Shown here piece by piece: positions 1-8,980 of a stretch of 34,990 nt of DNA. Source of the DNA: Alphaproteobacteria bacterium. Lineage in GTDB: Bacteria > Pseudomonadota > Alphaproteobacteria > Rhizobiales > Aestuariivirgaceae. The notes under the pieces were generated by a model. It was not told the DNA's origin and did not search any database. It was given only the letters and a program-made list of their open reading frames with translations. Location: NCBI GenBank assembly GCA_024279095.1, contig JAJRRY010000034.1, forward strand, positions 1-34,990. The letters are read 5' to 3'. Both the position numbers and the translations under genes were made by a program. Every line of letters begins with the position of its first letter. The stretch's first letter is position 1.

Positions 1-360
1 CTGAAAGTAGGCCGTGTTGTCGGCCGTGGTGAAAGCGTTGTCCTGCCCGCCGTGACGCTTGACGATCTTCGAAAACTCGCCCGGTGGCACCTTGCTCGTC
101 CCCTTGAACATCAGATGCTCGAGAAAGTGGGTGAGGCCCGATTTTCCCGCCGGTTCGTCGGCGGCACCCACCCGGTACCAGACCATGTGTGTCACCACCG
201 GGGCCCGGTGATCGGGAATGACGACCAGCTTCAGACCGTTTTTCAGCTCGTATTCCTTCGCCTTGAGGTCGAGGGCTCTTGCCGGCTCCTGCAGGCCGGC
301 AAAGACCGCAAGCACTGCGGCCAGCGCCAGAAGGCCGAGGGTCAGCGTCCTGTAATGCAT
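1..360 (-). CDS. M16 family (insulinase-like) zinc peptidase, N-terminal part, truncated by window edge
   Basis: Reverse-strand translation from ATG at 360: [90 protein letters not shown]...; HxxEH zinc motif (HFLEH), signal-peptide-like N-terminus. Absent from ORF track because it is open at the edge. Confidence 0.9.
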   Translation of the reverse strand, partial: MHYRTLTLGLLALAAVLAVFAGLQEPARALDLKAKEYELKNGLKLVVIPDHRAPVVTHMVWYRVGAADEPAGKSGLTHFLEHLMFKGTSKVPPGEFSKIVKRHGGQDNAFTTADNTAYFQ

Positions 361-585
361 GGAATCCTGCTTTCCTGTGGGACGGTATGTCTGTTGCGCG
401 CAGTGTGCCTGAGCATCCCGCGCGTTGCATCTGAAATTTTTGTAAAACCGCATTCCGGCAAATGGTTTCCGTATGTGGAAGATCCCCGCTCCATTCGGGG
501 CATCGCCGGTCGGGTTCACGAAAGAGTCGGATCTGCCGCATGCCGCATTGCATGCGCCTGACGTGGGGAGACGGTCCGGAACCGC

Positions 586-1353
586 TCAAGCAGCGGCCTG
601 GCGCCTCTTCTTCCTGTCGAATTCCGCCGGCCGCGAGGTGGCAAGCTGATCGGCGAGAGACAGCGAAGCGGACGAAATGAAGTGCCGGATGTCTTCCCGC
701 CCGGACCATACCATCCAGGCTTCGAGGAGCTCGTCATATCCCGGAATGGACCAGAAGAGATTGTTCTGTTCCATGTGCATGAAGCCGCTGCGGGGGGCGA
801 TGCCATTGCAGGCCACGAGCGAATGCATATAGGCATAGATGTAATCCGGATCCCATTTCATGAAGCAGATCGCCATGGCGAGCCGGGACGTGAGAACGTT
901 CATGCCGCGGCCGCGAAAACCGTCCGGGCCACCCTTGAGCCAGAAGTCGCCATGATAGCAGGCGAGGCCGCGAATGCTGTTGGAACCCGGGCCGGGGCGG
1001 TATTGCGCCATGTCACTGACCAGCGTCCACAGTGGTGGCGTATAGGCGGGGAACTCCTCCCGGATGTGTTCCGCCAGAGTGCCATTGCCAATGTCCATGA
1101 TCCGGATGGCCTGCGTGTGGACCACTTCTCCCTTGCCGTTCCGTCCCAGTATCCAGAATGCGTTGTCCTCGCCGAGTTGCTCGAGGCGCGGATCGAATTT
1201 CGGCGTCACGGGTCCCCTGGAGGCATGATTGTCTATGGCGTCGATGAACCGGTCGAAGTCGCTGCCGATCTCGAGGATGAGCCCTTCGGCCGTGATGCGT
1301 GCCATGCAGGTCGAAATGTAGTTGGCGCACTGCACGATATCTTCCGGGCACAT
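586..1353 (-). CDS. hypothetical protein, probably co-transcribed with the upstream LysR-type HTH regulator
   Basis: 255-aa ORF MCPEDIVQCANYISTCMARITAEGLILEIGSDFDRFIDAIDNH...; same strand, 54 bp after the regulator; no family recognised with certainty. Confidence 0.75.
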   Translation of the reverse strand: MCPEDIVQCANYISTCMARITAEGLILEIGSDFDRFIDAIDNHASRGPVTPKFDPRLEQLGEDNAFWILGRNGKGEVVHTQAIRIMDIGNGTLAEHIREEFPAYTPPLWTLVSDMAQYRPGPGSNSIRGLACYHGDFWLKGGPDGFRGRGMNVLTSRLAMAICFMKWDPDYIYAYMHSLVACNGIAPRSGFMHMEQNNLFWSIPGYDELLEAWMVWSGREDIRHFISSASLSLADQLATSRPAEFDRKKRRQAAA

Positions 1354-1407
1354 GGTCGAAACTCCTGTGATGCGAACCGAAACGAACTCGCTTCCTCAAA
1401 CCAGCAC

Positions 1408-2277
1408 TCACCCGATGTGGTTCGCCCTTTCCAGAGCATCCGGCTCCAGTCCGCTGATCTCGACCCTGCGCGTCAAGTCGACCACGGAAGCCAGAGCCAT
1501 GTCGCCATCTGGAAACCTGCAGGACAGAAGCAGCCGCTGATAGCTCATGGGCTCCAGCTCGCCGCCGATCCTTCTGGCGATGTTGCGGAACTGATGATCG
1601 AGTCGGGGTGTGCCAAACTTGCGGACTTCGTCATAGGCCTCGATGATGTACTCGCCATAGACCGCGCTGGCCGGTATCTCGTCGACCTGACGTCCCACGG
1701 AACTTTTTGCCCACTCCCATCCGTACCACAGGGCCAGGGCGGATTTCTCGCCGATCTCCGCGCACAGCCACTCGTTCCGGTAGCGTCTGAAGATCAGGAC
1801 ATAAGGTCTTATCGGAGCGAACTTCTCGCTCTCGATGGCTCCTTTCGCCTCGACCCAGCAGTGCAGAGCCTGTTGCAGAAGGTCGGTGCCATGATCCCAG
1901 ACTCTGGTCAGCCTGTGCTGACTGGAGAAGAAGACGGGCCGGCCTTCTTCGTCGCGCATGCGGATGGTCTGCAGGCCGTCGCGCAAGTCGTACTGACCCT
2001 TCAGCCAGGCGAGCCCCTTGGCAACGATGGCTTCCGCCCCGTCCAGCGCAGCCCGCCCGGCCTCCGTCAGAAAGTACTTCTTGTCCTTGAGCAGGAAGAG
2101 CTTCTCGCCGCGACTTTCCTCGATGATCTGGATGTGTCTGCGGATCGTCTGTCGCGTGAGGTCGAGCAGTTCCGCCGATCTGGAGAGATTCAGATGGCGG
2201 GCCATGACGCAGAAAGAGCGCATCATGTCCAGAGATGCCTTGCTGCCACCCCGTTTCTTCATCCCCGTCCCCGTCAC
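1408..2277 (-). CDS. LysR-type winged-HTH regulator with non-canonical C-terminal domain
   Basis: N-terminal HTH: MMRSFCVMARHLNLSRSAELLDLTRQTIRRHIQIIEESRGEKLFLLKDKKYFLTEAGRAAL matches LysR HTH organisation; C-terminus does not read as a LysR substrate-binding domain. Confidence 0.8.
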   Translation of the reverse strand: MTGTGMKKRGGSKASLDMMRSFCVMARHLNLSRSAELLDLTRQTIRRHIQIIEESRGEKLFLLKDKKYFLTEAGRAALDGAEAIVAKGLAWLKGQYDLRDGLQTIRMRDEEGRPVFFSSQHRLTRVWDHGTDLLQQALHCWVEAKGAIESEKFAPIRPYVLIFRRYRNEWLCAEIGEKSALALWYGWEWAKSSVGRQVDEIPASAVYGEYIIEAYDEVRKFGTPRLDHQFRNIARRIGGELEPMSYQRLLLSCRFPDGDMALASVVDLTRRVEISGLEPDALERANHIG

Positions 2278-2603
2278 GGCAAACGCCCGTTCCCGCTGAT
2301 CGTCATCCGCCCGTAATGCATGCGGGAATGCGACCGTTCAGTGAATGTACACGTAATGATAAACGAATCATACGTTACGGTATCAAAAATTACAGCTTGT
2401 AGGAAATTTATTTGGAATTGAAACGGGTATCGATTCTTGCTTGCAATGGCGTGGGGAAGAGACGGAACGTCATGTTCCTGAACGGGAATCTCGTCGGGGC
2501 GGAAGCGTTTCAAGGCAGCACTCCTGTTACCGGCTGCCGCGAGGTGGCCGAGATACGGAAGGCGCGAAGGCCGCGGCCACAGCATGAAGGGGGCAGGGAA
2601 GAC

Positions 2604-2900
2604 ATGCGCAAGCCGAAGGAAAGCGCCTCTCGTGCCGGAATGCAGAACAGAAAGAAGAGGGACGAAGAGGCAATGGAAAAGGAACTCTGTGAGATCGGCG
2701 TTCTCCCTTCGATGCCGCAGGCACGGCTCGGGACGGATTTCGGCCGGATCGTCGATTGCACCCCCCGCAACATCGGCGAGCTGCACGACAAGGCGGAAAT
2801 CATCGTCACGACGATCCTGCGCGAGAATGCCATCCCGCCATGTCATGGCAAGGCATTGATGCGCATACTGTTCGATCTGCGGAAGCTGTCGGAACAGTAG
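2604..2900 (+). CDS. small hypothetical protein
   Basis: 98 aa from ATG 2604 (MRKPKESASRAGMQNRKKRDEEAMEKELCEIGVLPSMPQARLGTDFGRIVDCTPRNIGELHDKAEII...); followed by a good intrinsic terminator. The supplied ORF begins at 2412; the true start is uncertain. Confidence 0.5.
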   Translation: MRKPKESASRAGMQNRKKRDEEAMEKELCEIGVLPSMPQARLGTDFGRIVDCTPRNIGELHDKAEIIVTTILRENAIPPCHGKALMRILFDLRKLSEQ

Positions 2901-2946
2901 ATTCCCGAAGGACACCGGCCCTCAGGCCATGAAGAGAGCATGTAGA

Positions 2947-2976
2947 AGCCCGCATGAAGGCATGCGGGCTTTTCTC
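2947..2976 (+). terminator. Rho-independent terminator
   Basis: AGCCCGCATG-AAGG-CATGCGGGCT followed by TTTCT; perfect 10-bp stem. Confidence 0.85.
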
Positions 2977-2999
2977 TGCCGTGATGACAAGGGAATCGT

Positions 3000-3332
3000 T
3001 CAGTAGGGCAGCAGACGCCAGAAGATCTTGGGCGTCTCATCGAGGAATTCCGCCCCGACATGCTCCTCGAACTGCCAGACGAGCCGGGCCGGCCGTTCCA
3101 GTCCCACGGACGGGAAGGCGATCGTGAAGCTTTTCGGCAGAGCGAAGGACTGATGGAGCTTCAGTCTGCATCCACTGCTCGAGATGTCGCGCACCGCCGC
3201 ATTGACAGTGGAGAAGCGGTTGTTGAAGATGATGCGGGCTTCCTTGAGTACCCGCCTGCGCGGCTCGCGCCGCCGTTCGTGTCCGTTCGCGGTCTCTGAT
3301 GCGGACGGATGGGAAAGGATGTTCTGCTTCAT
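3000..3332 (-). CDS. PilZ domain protein (putative c-di-GMP binding)
   Basis: ERRREPRRRVLKEARIIFNNRFSTVNAAVRDISSSGCRLKL matches the PilZ RxxxR ... D/NxSxxG signature. Confidence 0.85.
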   Translation of the reverse strand: MKQNILSHPSASETANGHERRREPRRRVLKEARIIFNNRFSTVNAAVRDISSSGCRLKLHQSFALPKSFTIAFPSVGLERPARLVWQFEEHVGAEFLDETPKIFWRLLPY

Positions 3333-3680
3333 TGTTCTGCGCTGACCTCACCAGGAAAGCGCCCCCATACCCCGGATGCTAGTGAGCGCATCTTTCCAAG
3401 GGGTTAAGCCTCTCTCCGTTTTTGCCGCGATGGGATTCCGCCTGTCCCTGTCTGCCGCACGGCACTGCCATGTGCCTGTGGGTTTTCTGGAATGCGTGCA
3501 TGCCAATTCATGATTCAACCATATTGAGGGCGCATATGTGCGGATGATAAACCCAAGGTTGAAATGCGTGGTGGTTTCCGGATGCGAGGCGGGAGGCTGC
3601 GGTCGGGCGGCGCAGTGATCCGCGCAAGACGGTGACCTGTACGCAATGGTTGACATCTTTCCTGTTGCGGGGGCAGTCAC

Positions 3681-5024
3681 ATGGGCTATGCATCGAATGG
3701 TTTCGTGGAAGTCGGGATCGTCGAAAAGGAAGAGGCAGCCCGGATGCAGGACCGGAAAATATGGGAGGCCTTGCGGGGGGTAGGCGCTGACGAACTGAAG
3801 GGGGTGGATGACGACGCTCTTCATCGGGTCATGTCGGGTGTGTTCTCGGATCTCCGCGGAGAGAGAGACGGCCCGCTGCGGGCACGGGTCCGGTCCCGGG
3901 GGGAAGGCTCGGAGGCGGTCTTTCATGTCGATGTGCTGAGTGGACGGCCCGATGCATCCGCAGACGTGCAGGTTCTGCCGGCCGGCGTGCAGATGGACAT
4001 GGCGCTGCTTGATGGTGGCGGAGGGCAGGGGCGTGCCGTGGTGAGTCTGTCCGGCGACGGACGGGTCGAGCCGGGCAGCATACTCTGTGATGCGCGGTTT
4101 CCTGCCGCCCAGTCGGACATGTTCTCCCTGAATGTACTGTGGCTTGGCGCGGAGCCCATGTATGCCGGACGCACGTACCGGATCTCGACGGTGTCGGGGG
4201 AGTTCTCGGCGCTTGTCGGCAAGCTGAAAAACCGCATCGACCCGCAGACCTTTCTGCCCCTGGCCACGAAGCAGCTCGAACGGGCGGCCGTGGGACAGGT
4301 CGAGATCGAGCTGGACGGAACACTGATATTCGATACGCATGATGTTCTTTCCCCCTTGGCGCACGTCCTGTTCAAGGATGACGAAGGAAAGCGGGTTCTG
4401 GGTTTCGGTGTCGTCAGGTTCGCTCTGCGCAGGGCCAGCAACATCCGGTGGCAGGAGCTCGAGCTTGACAAGACGCAGCGGGCCGCAGGGCTGGGGCAGA
4501 AACCGCTGGTGCTCTGGTTCACGGGGCTTTCCGGATGCGGCAAGTCCACCGTCGCCAGTCTGCTGGAGAAGAAGCTCCATGCAATGGGCAAGCACACCTA
4601 CATCCTGGATGGCGACAATGTCCGCCATGGGCTTTGCAAGGACCTGGGCTTCACCAAGGCCGACCGGGTGGAGAACATGCGCCGGGTGACGGAGGTGGCG
4701 AAGCTCATGACCGATGCCGGCCTGATCGTTCTCGTGACTTTCATTTCGCCTTTCCGGGACGAACGCAGCAGGGCTCGCAAATCTTTCGAAGATGGCGAAT
4801 TCATCGAGATTTTCGTGGATACGCCGCTGGAGGTCTGTGAAGCACGTGACATCAAGGGGCTGTATGCCAAGGCGCGGGCCGGGCTGATCCGGAATTTCAC
4901 AGGGATCGATTCCCCTTACGAACCGCCGGAAAATCCTGAAATCCGCCTGCCGGGCTCCCAGCTTACCGTGGAACAGATGACGAACAGGATCATTGCCTGG
5001 CTTCAGGACAGAAGGCTGATCTGA
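3681..5024 (+). CDS. cysC: adenylylsulfate (APS) kinase fused to CysN-like C-terminal beta-barrel domains, no GTPase domain
   Basis: C-terminal APS kinase: [16 protein letters not shown]-loop, [42 protein letters not shown]-terminal half [24 protein letters not shown]...[11 protein letters not shown]...[21 protein letters not shown] resembles the CysN domain II/III and linker of CysNC proteins; no GHVDHGKS or DTPGHEQY motif present. Confidence 0.9.
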   Translation: MGYASNGFVEVGIVEKEEAARMQDRKIWEALRGVGADELKGVDDDALHRVMSGVFSDLRGERDGPLRARVRSRGEGSEAVFHVDVLSGRPDASADVQVLPAGVQMDMALLDGGGGQGRAVVSLSGDGRVEPGSILCDARFPAAQSDMFSLNVLWLGAEPMYAGRTYRISTVSGEFSALVGKLKNRIDPQTFLPLATKQLERAAVGQVEIELDGTLIFDTHDVLSPLAHVLFKDDEGKRVLGFGVVRFALRRASNIRWQELELDKTQRAAGLGQKPLVLWFTGLSGCGKSTVASLLEKKLHAMGKHTYILDGDNVRHGLCKDLGFTKADRVENMRRVTEVAKLMTDAGLIVLVTFISPFRDERSRARKSFEDGEFIEIFVDTPLEVCEARDIKGLYAKARAGLIRNFTGIDSPYEPPENPEIRLPGSQLTVEQMTNRIIAWLQDRRLI

Positions 5025-5025
5025 A

Positions 5026-5046
5026 GAAGAGCCGGGCTGGCTCTTC
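5026..5046. terminator. inverted repeat between convergent genes, candidate bidirectional terminator
   Basis: GAAGAGCC-GGGCT-GGCTCTTC, perfect 8-bp arms in the 29-bp gap between convergent stops; no long T-tract. Confidence 0.5.
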
Positions 5047-5053
5047 CCGGCCT

Positions 5054-8000
5054 TTACAGGAGCGGGAAGTTGCGCATCAGGGCAAAGAGGGGGGGCCTGT
5101 CCTTTTCCAGCTTTCTGACGAATTTTCCATTTTCCATGATGAAGCGTTTCCGGAACACTTCGTTGAGTGACGTGCCGACTTTCCTGTGCCGGGAAATGAA
5201 ACGTCTTTCCTCGGGAAGTGTTTCGATCCCGGCATGATCGAAGAACGCGTCGAGAAGAACCCTCCCGTCTTCCAAGGAGAACATCTGCTCGTAGCTCATG
5301 ATGCGAGCGTTCAGGCGTTTTTCTTTCACGAGCCGGAGAATTCCTTCTTCCTGTTTCCTGATATGATTGATCCAGTACTTGATCTTGATACTGTCGTATT
5401 TCAGGATGTTGTCGATGGCTTCCGGATTTCTGGTGTCATCCTTTGTCAGGTGGAACACGCCGCTTTCCACTGCCTTGTAAAGTGAAATGCCCTGCATGAC
5501 GATATCTTCCCGGAACAGCACGAAAAACGGTATTTCCGGTGGAAAGTGCACGAAGAAATCCGTGCAGTCCTGAATCATGGAATAATGAAAGAAGCTCAGT
5601 TCGGCTCCGAAGACTCCATTGAGCGTTTTCTTGTGCCTCTTCAGCATCTCCATGTAACGGTCCACGCTGTCGGCATTGAGGCGGGCGGCCACCTTGGTGA
5701 TCCAGTTCGGATTGAACCATTCCTCGGGGAAACCCGCGCATCTGGTGGATGACAGCAGGCCTGTGAGATAGGTGCTGCCCGACCTTGGCGTGAAAAGGAT
5801 GATGTAATTCCGTGTAGCTGGAGCGATGCGGCGCAAGTCATGCTCGAACTTTTCTTCGTCCACTGCATTCCTGGAAAGCAGGTCGTCCAGTGTTCTGTCC
5901 CGAAAGGGCTCCCTGAATCTGCGGACGAAGGAAAGGATTCGTTCCATGATCCTTGCCGGGGATTTGTGCATCTCCAGCGGCATCAGCAACGCATGCGGCA
6001 GATCGCGCAGGCGTTCCTGCATGGCTCCGATCTCGAAAGCGGCCAGCGGGAGCCCCGATTTCAGGGCCACGGACAAGGTGTAGCAATAGGTTTCCGGCCA
6101 GGTGGCGGGAAAAAAGAGGATGTCGAGGTCATTGTTCCTGATGATCTCCTGAACGTGCTCGTTTCTGTAGGGGCCGGTGATGTGGATGCCATAGCGCCGG
6201 GCAAGCATGTTGTTTTTCGTGTAGCCGATGACCACGAATTCGACGGGCAGCTTGTTGCGCCGGGCATGATCGGCACAATTGAGCAGAACCTCGAAGCCCT
6301 TGATATGACTGATCGCTCCCAGGATGCCGATGCGTACCGGTCCCGATGCCGAACGGTGTGACAGGTCGCGCAGTGGAGCCGGGCGGACACCGTCATGTGG
6401 CAACACGACGATGTTTATGTCCGGAAAGTACCTTTTCATGCGATTGGCCGCATCATGACTGGGAGCAATCACGTGATCGGCATCGCGAAGAAGAATTTCG
6501 TAGGATTTGCGCCACCGTGTAATGTCGTGGATGTTGAACTCGGATCCTGCCGTCGTCAGGCAGGTGCGGCAGCCATCCTTGTCCGGCTCGCCACAGTAGA
6601 GCCCCTTGCGGTCTGCAAGATTGATACGGGGGCACAGGGCCAGAAAGTCATGCACAATGAAATCATAGGGGATGCCTGCCTGCGTCAGAAGTTCATGCAT
6701 GATCCGGGGGCCGTCGGAGGAAAATTCGAAAAGGTGGTGGATCTGCACCCGGCTGATTCCAAGCTCCCGGAGATGGGCCAGCAGGTCTTTCCGGCCCGTT
6801 TCGCTTCCGAGATCCATGCCTGACAGGTTGGGCACCTCTGGCGCGTCCATGTGTGTCAGGCGGACGGTGTCGCTGTGGTCGCGTTCCGCAAAGAGGCGGA
6901 AAACACCATGTCCGTTCCGTTCCAGCCGCTCCGCCTCCTCGAGGACGTGCTGCTCCGTACCACCCCCTCGCTGGTGGGAGATGATGAGTATGTTGTTTTC
7001 CTTCTTCAGAAGCTTGAGACGTTCCAGATCCAGCGTCATGCGCATCCGGTGCAGGGGGTCCAGGGCCATGAACCGCTCCACGGCCGCACGATACGACGGA
7101 TGGCGGCGGTCGAGGATCGCGAGCGCCTTGTGGATCCGGTCGGTTTTCTCCTCTCCGAAGGAGATGCCGCCCAGATGCCGGACAAAGACGTCCGCAGCGG
7201 CAACGTCCACCCAGCCGCGGGCCTGTGCGCGTTGACAGAAGTCATTTTCCTCTCCGTAACCCCTGCCGAAGGCATCTTCGTCGAACAGGCCGACATCCTT
7301 CAGAGCATCGCGGCGGATGTACATGCAGAAGCCTACCGCTGTGGGAATGGGTATGGTCTTGCCGGCATTCCTTTCGGCAGCGATCTGGTCCAGCTGACGA
7401 TAGCTGATTTCCAGGGGATACGGATTGTCACGGTTGAAATGCGGATAGCTGCAAATGGTGCCGTTGTTGGTCAGGGGAGTTACGCTGGAAGCGTTCTTCA
7501 GACGGTATGCGGCACGTCTGAGCCTGTCCACCCAGCCGGGATACACTTCGGTGTCCGAATTGAGCAGAATGACGTCCCGTTCGTCATGCAGCGACATGCC
7601 TTCGTTGACACTGCGCACGAAGCCCATGTTCCGGGAATGCTCGATCAGCTTGAAGAAGTTGCGTTCGGCCAGTTTCCGCAAATCCTGCGCCAGTTCCGCT
7701 TCAGGCGAACAGTCATTGATCACGACGACCCTGAAAGGCGTATCGCATGGGGAAGTCAGAACGGCATGCAGGCAGCGCAGGGTGATCTCCCGGTTCCGGT
7801 ATACCGGGATGATGACGTCAACGAGAGCATCAGAGGCATGGACGCCGGCTGCCGGAGCATCGATCCGGTCGAGAGCCTCCGCGACATTCCCGATGAGGTC
7901 CTCGCTGTTGAGGCCATGTCGACGCTGGTAGGGCAGAGCCGGCGGGGTTCTCCGACTCTGCTCCTGACATTCCGGATTGTCGAGAAAGTGGATGAGGGCA

Positions 8001-8602
8001 GGCAGTCCGGATTCCGCAGCTTCCGGAAAGGCCTGCAAATAGAGCTCGGGATCGAACCAGGGCGATCCGCACCGGTTTTCGTTGCAGCCGAAACGCAGAA
8101 AATGAACGTAGGGGTCGATCTTCGACTGGGCGACGTCGCGGTTCTCCCGGCGGTAGAAATGGTAATCGAACCATGGGGTTGGCGAGATGTCGCGTGTGCT
8201 TCCGCAAAGAAGAAAGTGGGACAGGGCGTTGAGGGGAAAGTCCTTTCCTATGCCGGCCTGTCGTCTGTAATATTCCACGTCGAAGAGAGGGGAAGGATTG
8301 AAGTTCTTTCGATGACCTGTTCTGATGAAATGAGAAAGAAGGTCCGTTCCTGCCGGAATGTTTTCTCCATATTTTTTAAAGTAATAATCTTCATCAAATA
8401 TATTGTTCTTGTCATTTCTTATGATCATCCTGTCAATTGCACGACATGCAATCTCAATAATGCGCGTACCATTTATGTATTTGTGCACCCACCTGTTGCG
8501 TATGATGAAATTTCCAATGTACCTCGGTATGTAATATCCGATGGCCAGATAAAACCTTCTTCTGATCATGTTGCCCCCGAGCCAGATTTTCTTTTCACCC
8601 AA
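5054..8602 (-). CDS. multidomain glycosyltransferase-sulfotransferase: N-terminal repeat region, GT2, GT4, C-terminal Stf0-like sulfotransferase
   Basis: 1182 aa. Repeats FDEDYYFKKYG...LLSHFIRTGHRKNFNPSPLFDVEYYRR...; GT2: VDVIIPVYRNREITLRCLHAVLTS, VILLNSDTEVYPGWVDRL; GT4: VRIGILGAISHIKGFEVLLNCA, ILFFPATWPETYCYTLSVAL; sulfotransferase: NYIILFTPRSGSTYLTGLLSSTRCAGFPEEWF. Confidence 0.9.
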   Translation of the reverse strand: MGEKKIWLGGNMIRRRFYLAIGYYIPRYIGNFIIRNRWVHKYINGTRIIEIACRAIDRMIIRNDKNNIFDEDYYFKKYGENIPAGTDLLSHFIRTGHRKNFNPSPLFDVEYYRRQAGIGKDFPLNALSHFLLCGSTRDISPTPWFDYHFYRRENRDVAQSKIDPYVHFLRFGCNENRCGSPWFDPELYLQAFPEAAESGLPALIHFLDNPECQEQSRRTPPALPYQRRHGLNSEDLIGNVAEALDRIDAPAAGVHASDALVDVIIPVYRNREITLRCLHAVLTSPCDTPFRVVVINDCSPEAELAQDLRKLAERNFFKLIEHSRNMGFVRSVNEGMSLHDERDVILLNSDTEVYPGWVDRLRRAAYRLKNASSVTPLTNNGTICSYPHFNRDNPYPLEISYRQLDQIAAERNAGKTIPIPTAVGFCMYIRRDALKDVGLFDEDAFGRGYGEENDFCQRAQARGWVDVAAADVFVRHLGGISFGEEKTDRIHKALAILDRRHPSYRAAVERFMALDPLHRMRMTLDLERLKLLKKENNILIISHQRGGGTEQHVLEEAERLERNGHGVFRLFAERDHSDTVRLTHMDAPEVPNLSGMDLGSETGRKDLLAHLRELGISRVQIHHLFEFSSDGPRIMHELLTQAGIPYDFIVHDFLALCPRINLADRKGLYCGEPDKDGCRTCLTTAGSEFNIHDITRWRKSYEILLRDADHVIAPSHDAANRMKRYFPDINIVVLPHDGVRPAPLRDLSHRSASGPVRIGILGAISHIKGFEVLLNCADHARRNKLPVEFVVIGYTKNNMLARRYGIHITGPYRNEHVQEIIRNNDLDILFFPATWPETYCYTLSVALKSGLPLAAFEIGAMQERLRDLPHALLMPLEMHKSPARIMERILSFVRRFREPFRDRTLDDLLSRNAVDEEKFEHDLRRIAPATRNYIILFTPRSGSTYLTGLLSSTRCAGFPEEWFNPNWITKVAARLNADSVDRYMEMLKRHKKTLNGVFGAELSFFHYSMIQDCTDFFVHFPPEIPFFVLFREDIVMQGISLYKAVESGVFHLTKDDTRNPEAIDNILKYDSIKIKYWINHIRKQEEGILRLVKEKRLNARIMSYEQMFSLEDGRVLLDAFFDHAGIETLPEERRFISRHRKVGTSLNEVFRKRFIMENGKFVRKLEKDRPPLFALMRNFPLL

Positions 8603-8980
8603 TCATGTCCGCTGGACGGACGTTCTGCCGGCTCAGGAAGTGCCATAGCGGTCGTTCATGGCCGGGTTTCTTGATATTTGGATCGCTGCGTCTGCACGTG
8701 CTCCGATGCCGGTCGTGTTTCCGCATGTGCTGAAAAAGGGCTGCTCCCTTCCGCTGGTGGTGGATGCGCGATGGAGCCTGCACCTGCGATGGCGGAGCTG
8801 GTTCATTTTTTCACAACCTGCAAAATTTCCATGAACTTTCGACTAACTTCAGGTAGAGTAGTTTGTCGGATGAGGGGAAGTCAATCGCAATGCATGCACT
8901 GGGTTGCAGGCGCGTGGGGCGGGCAGGCCTGACCGCTTCGCCCTTCGCTCGCATGATGTGTCCGGCTGCGGGATGATTTC

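Noticed and set aside
682-2316. 544-aa plus-strand ORF
   Set aside because: Antisense shadow of the LysR-type regulator and its 255-aa partner; composition typical of a GC-rich frame mirror, no recognisable domain.
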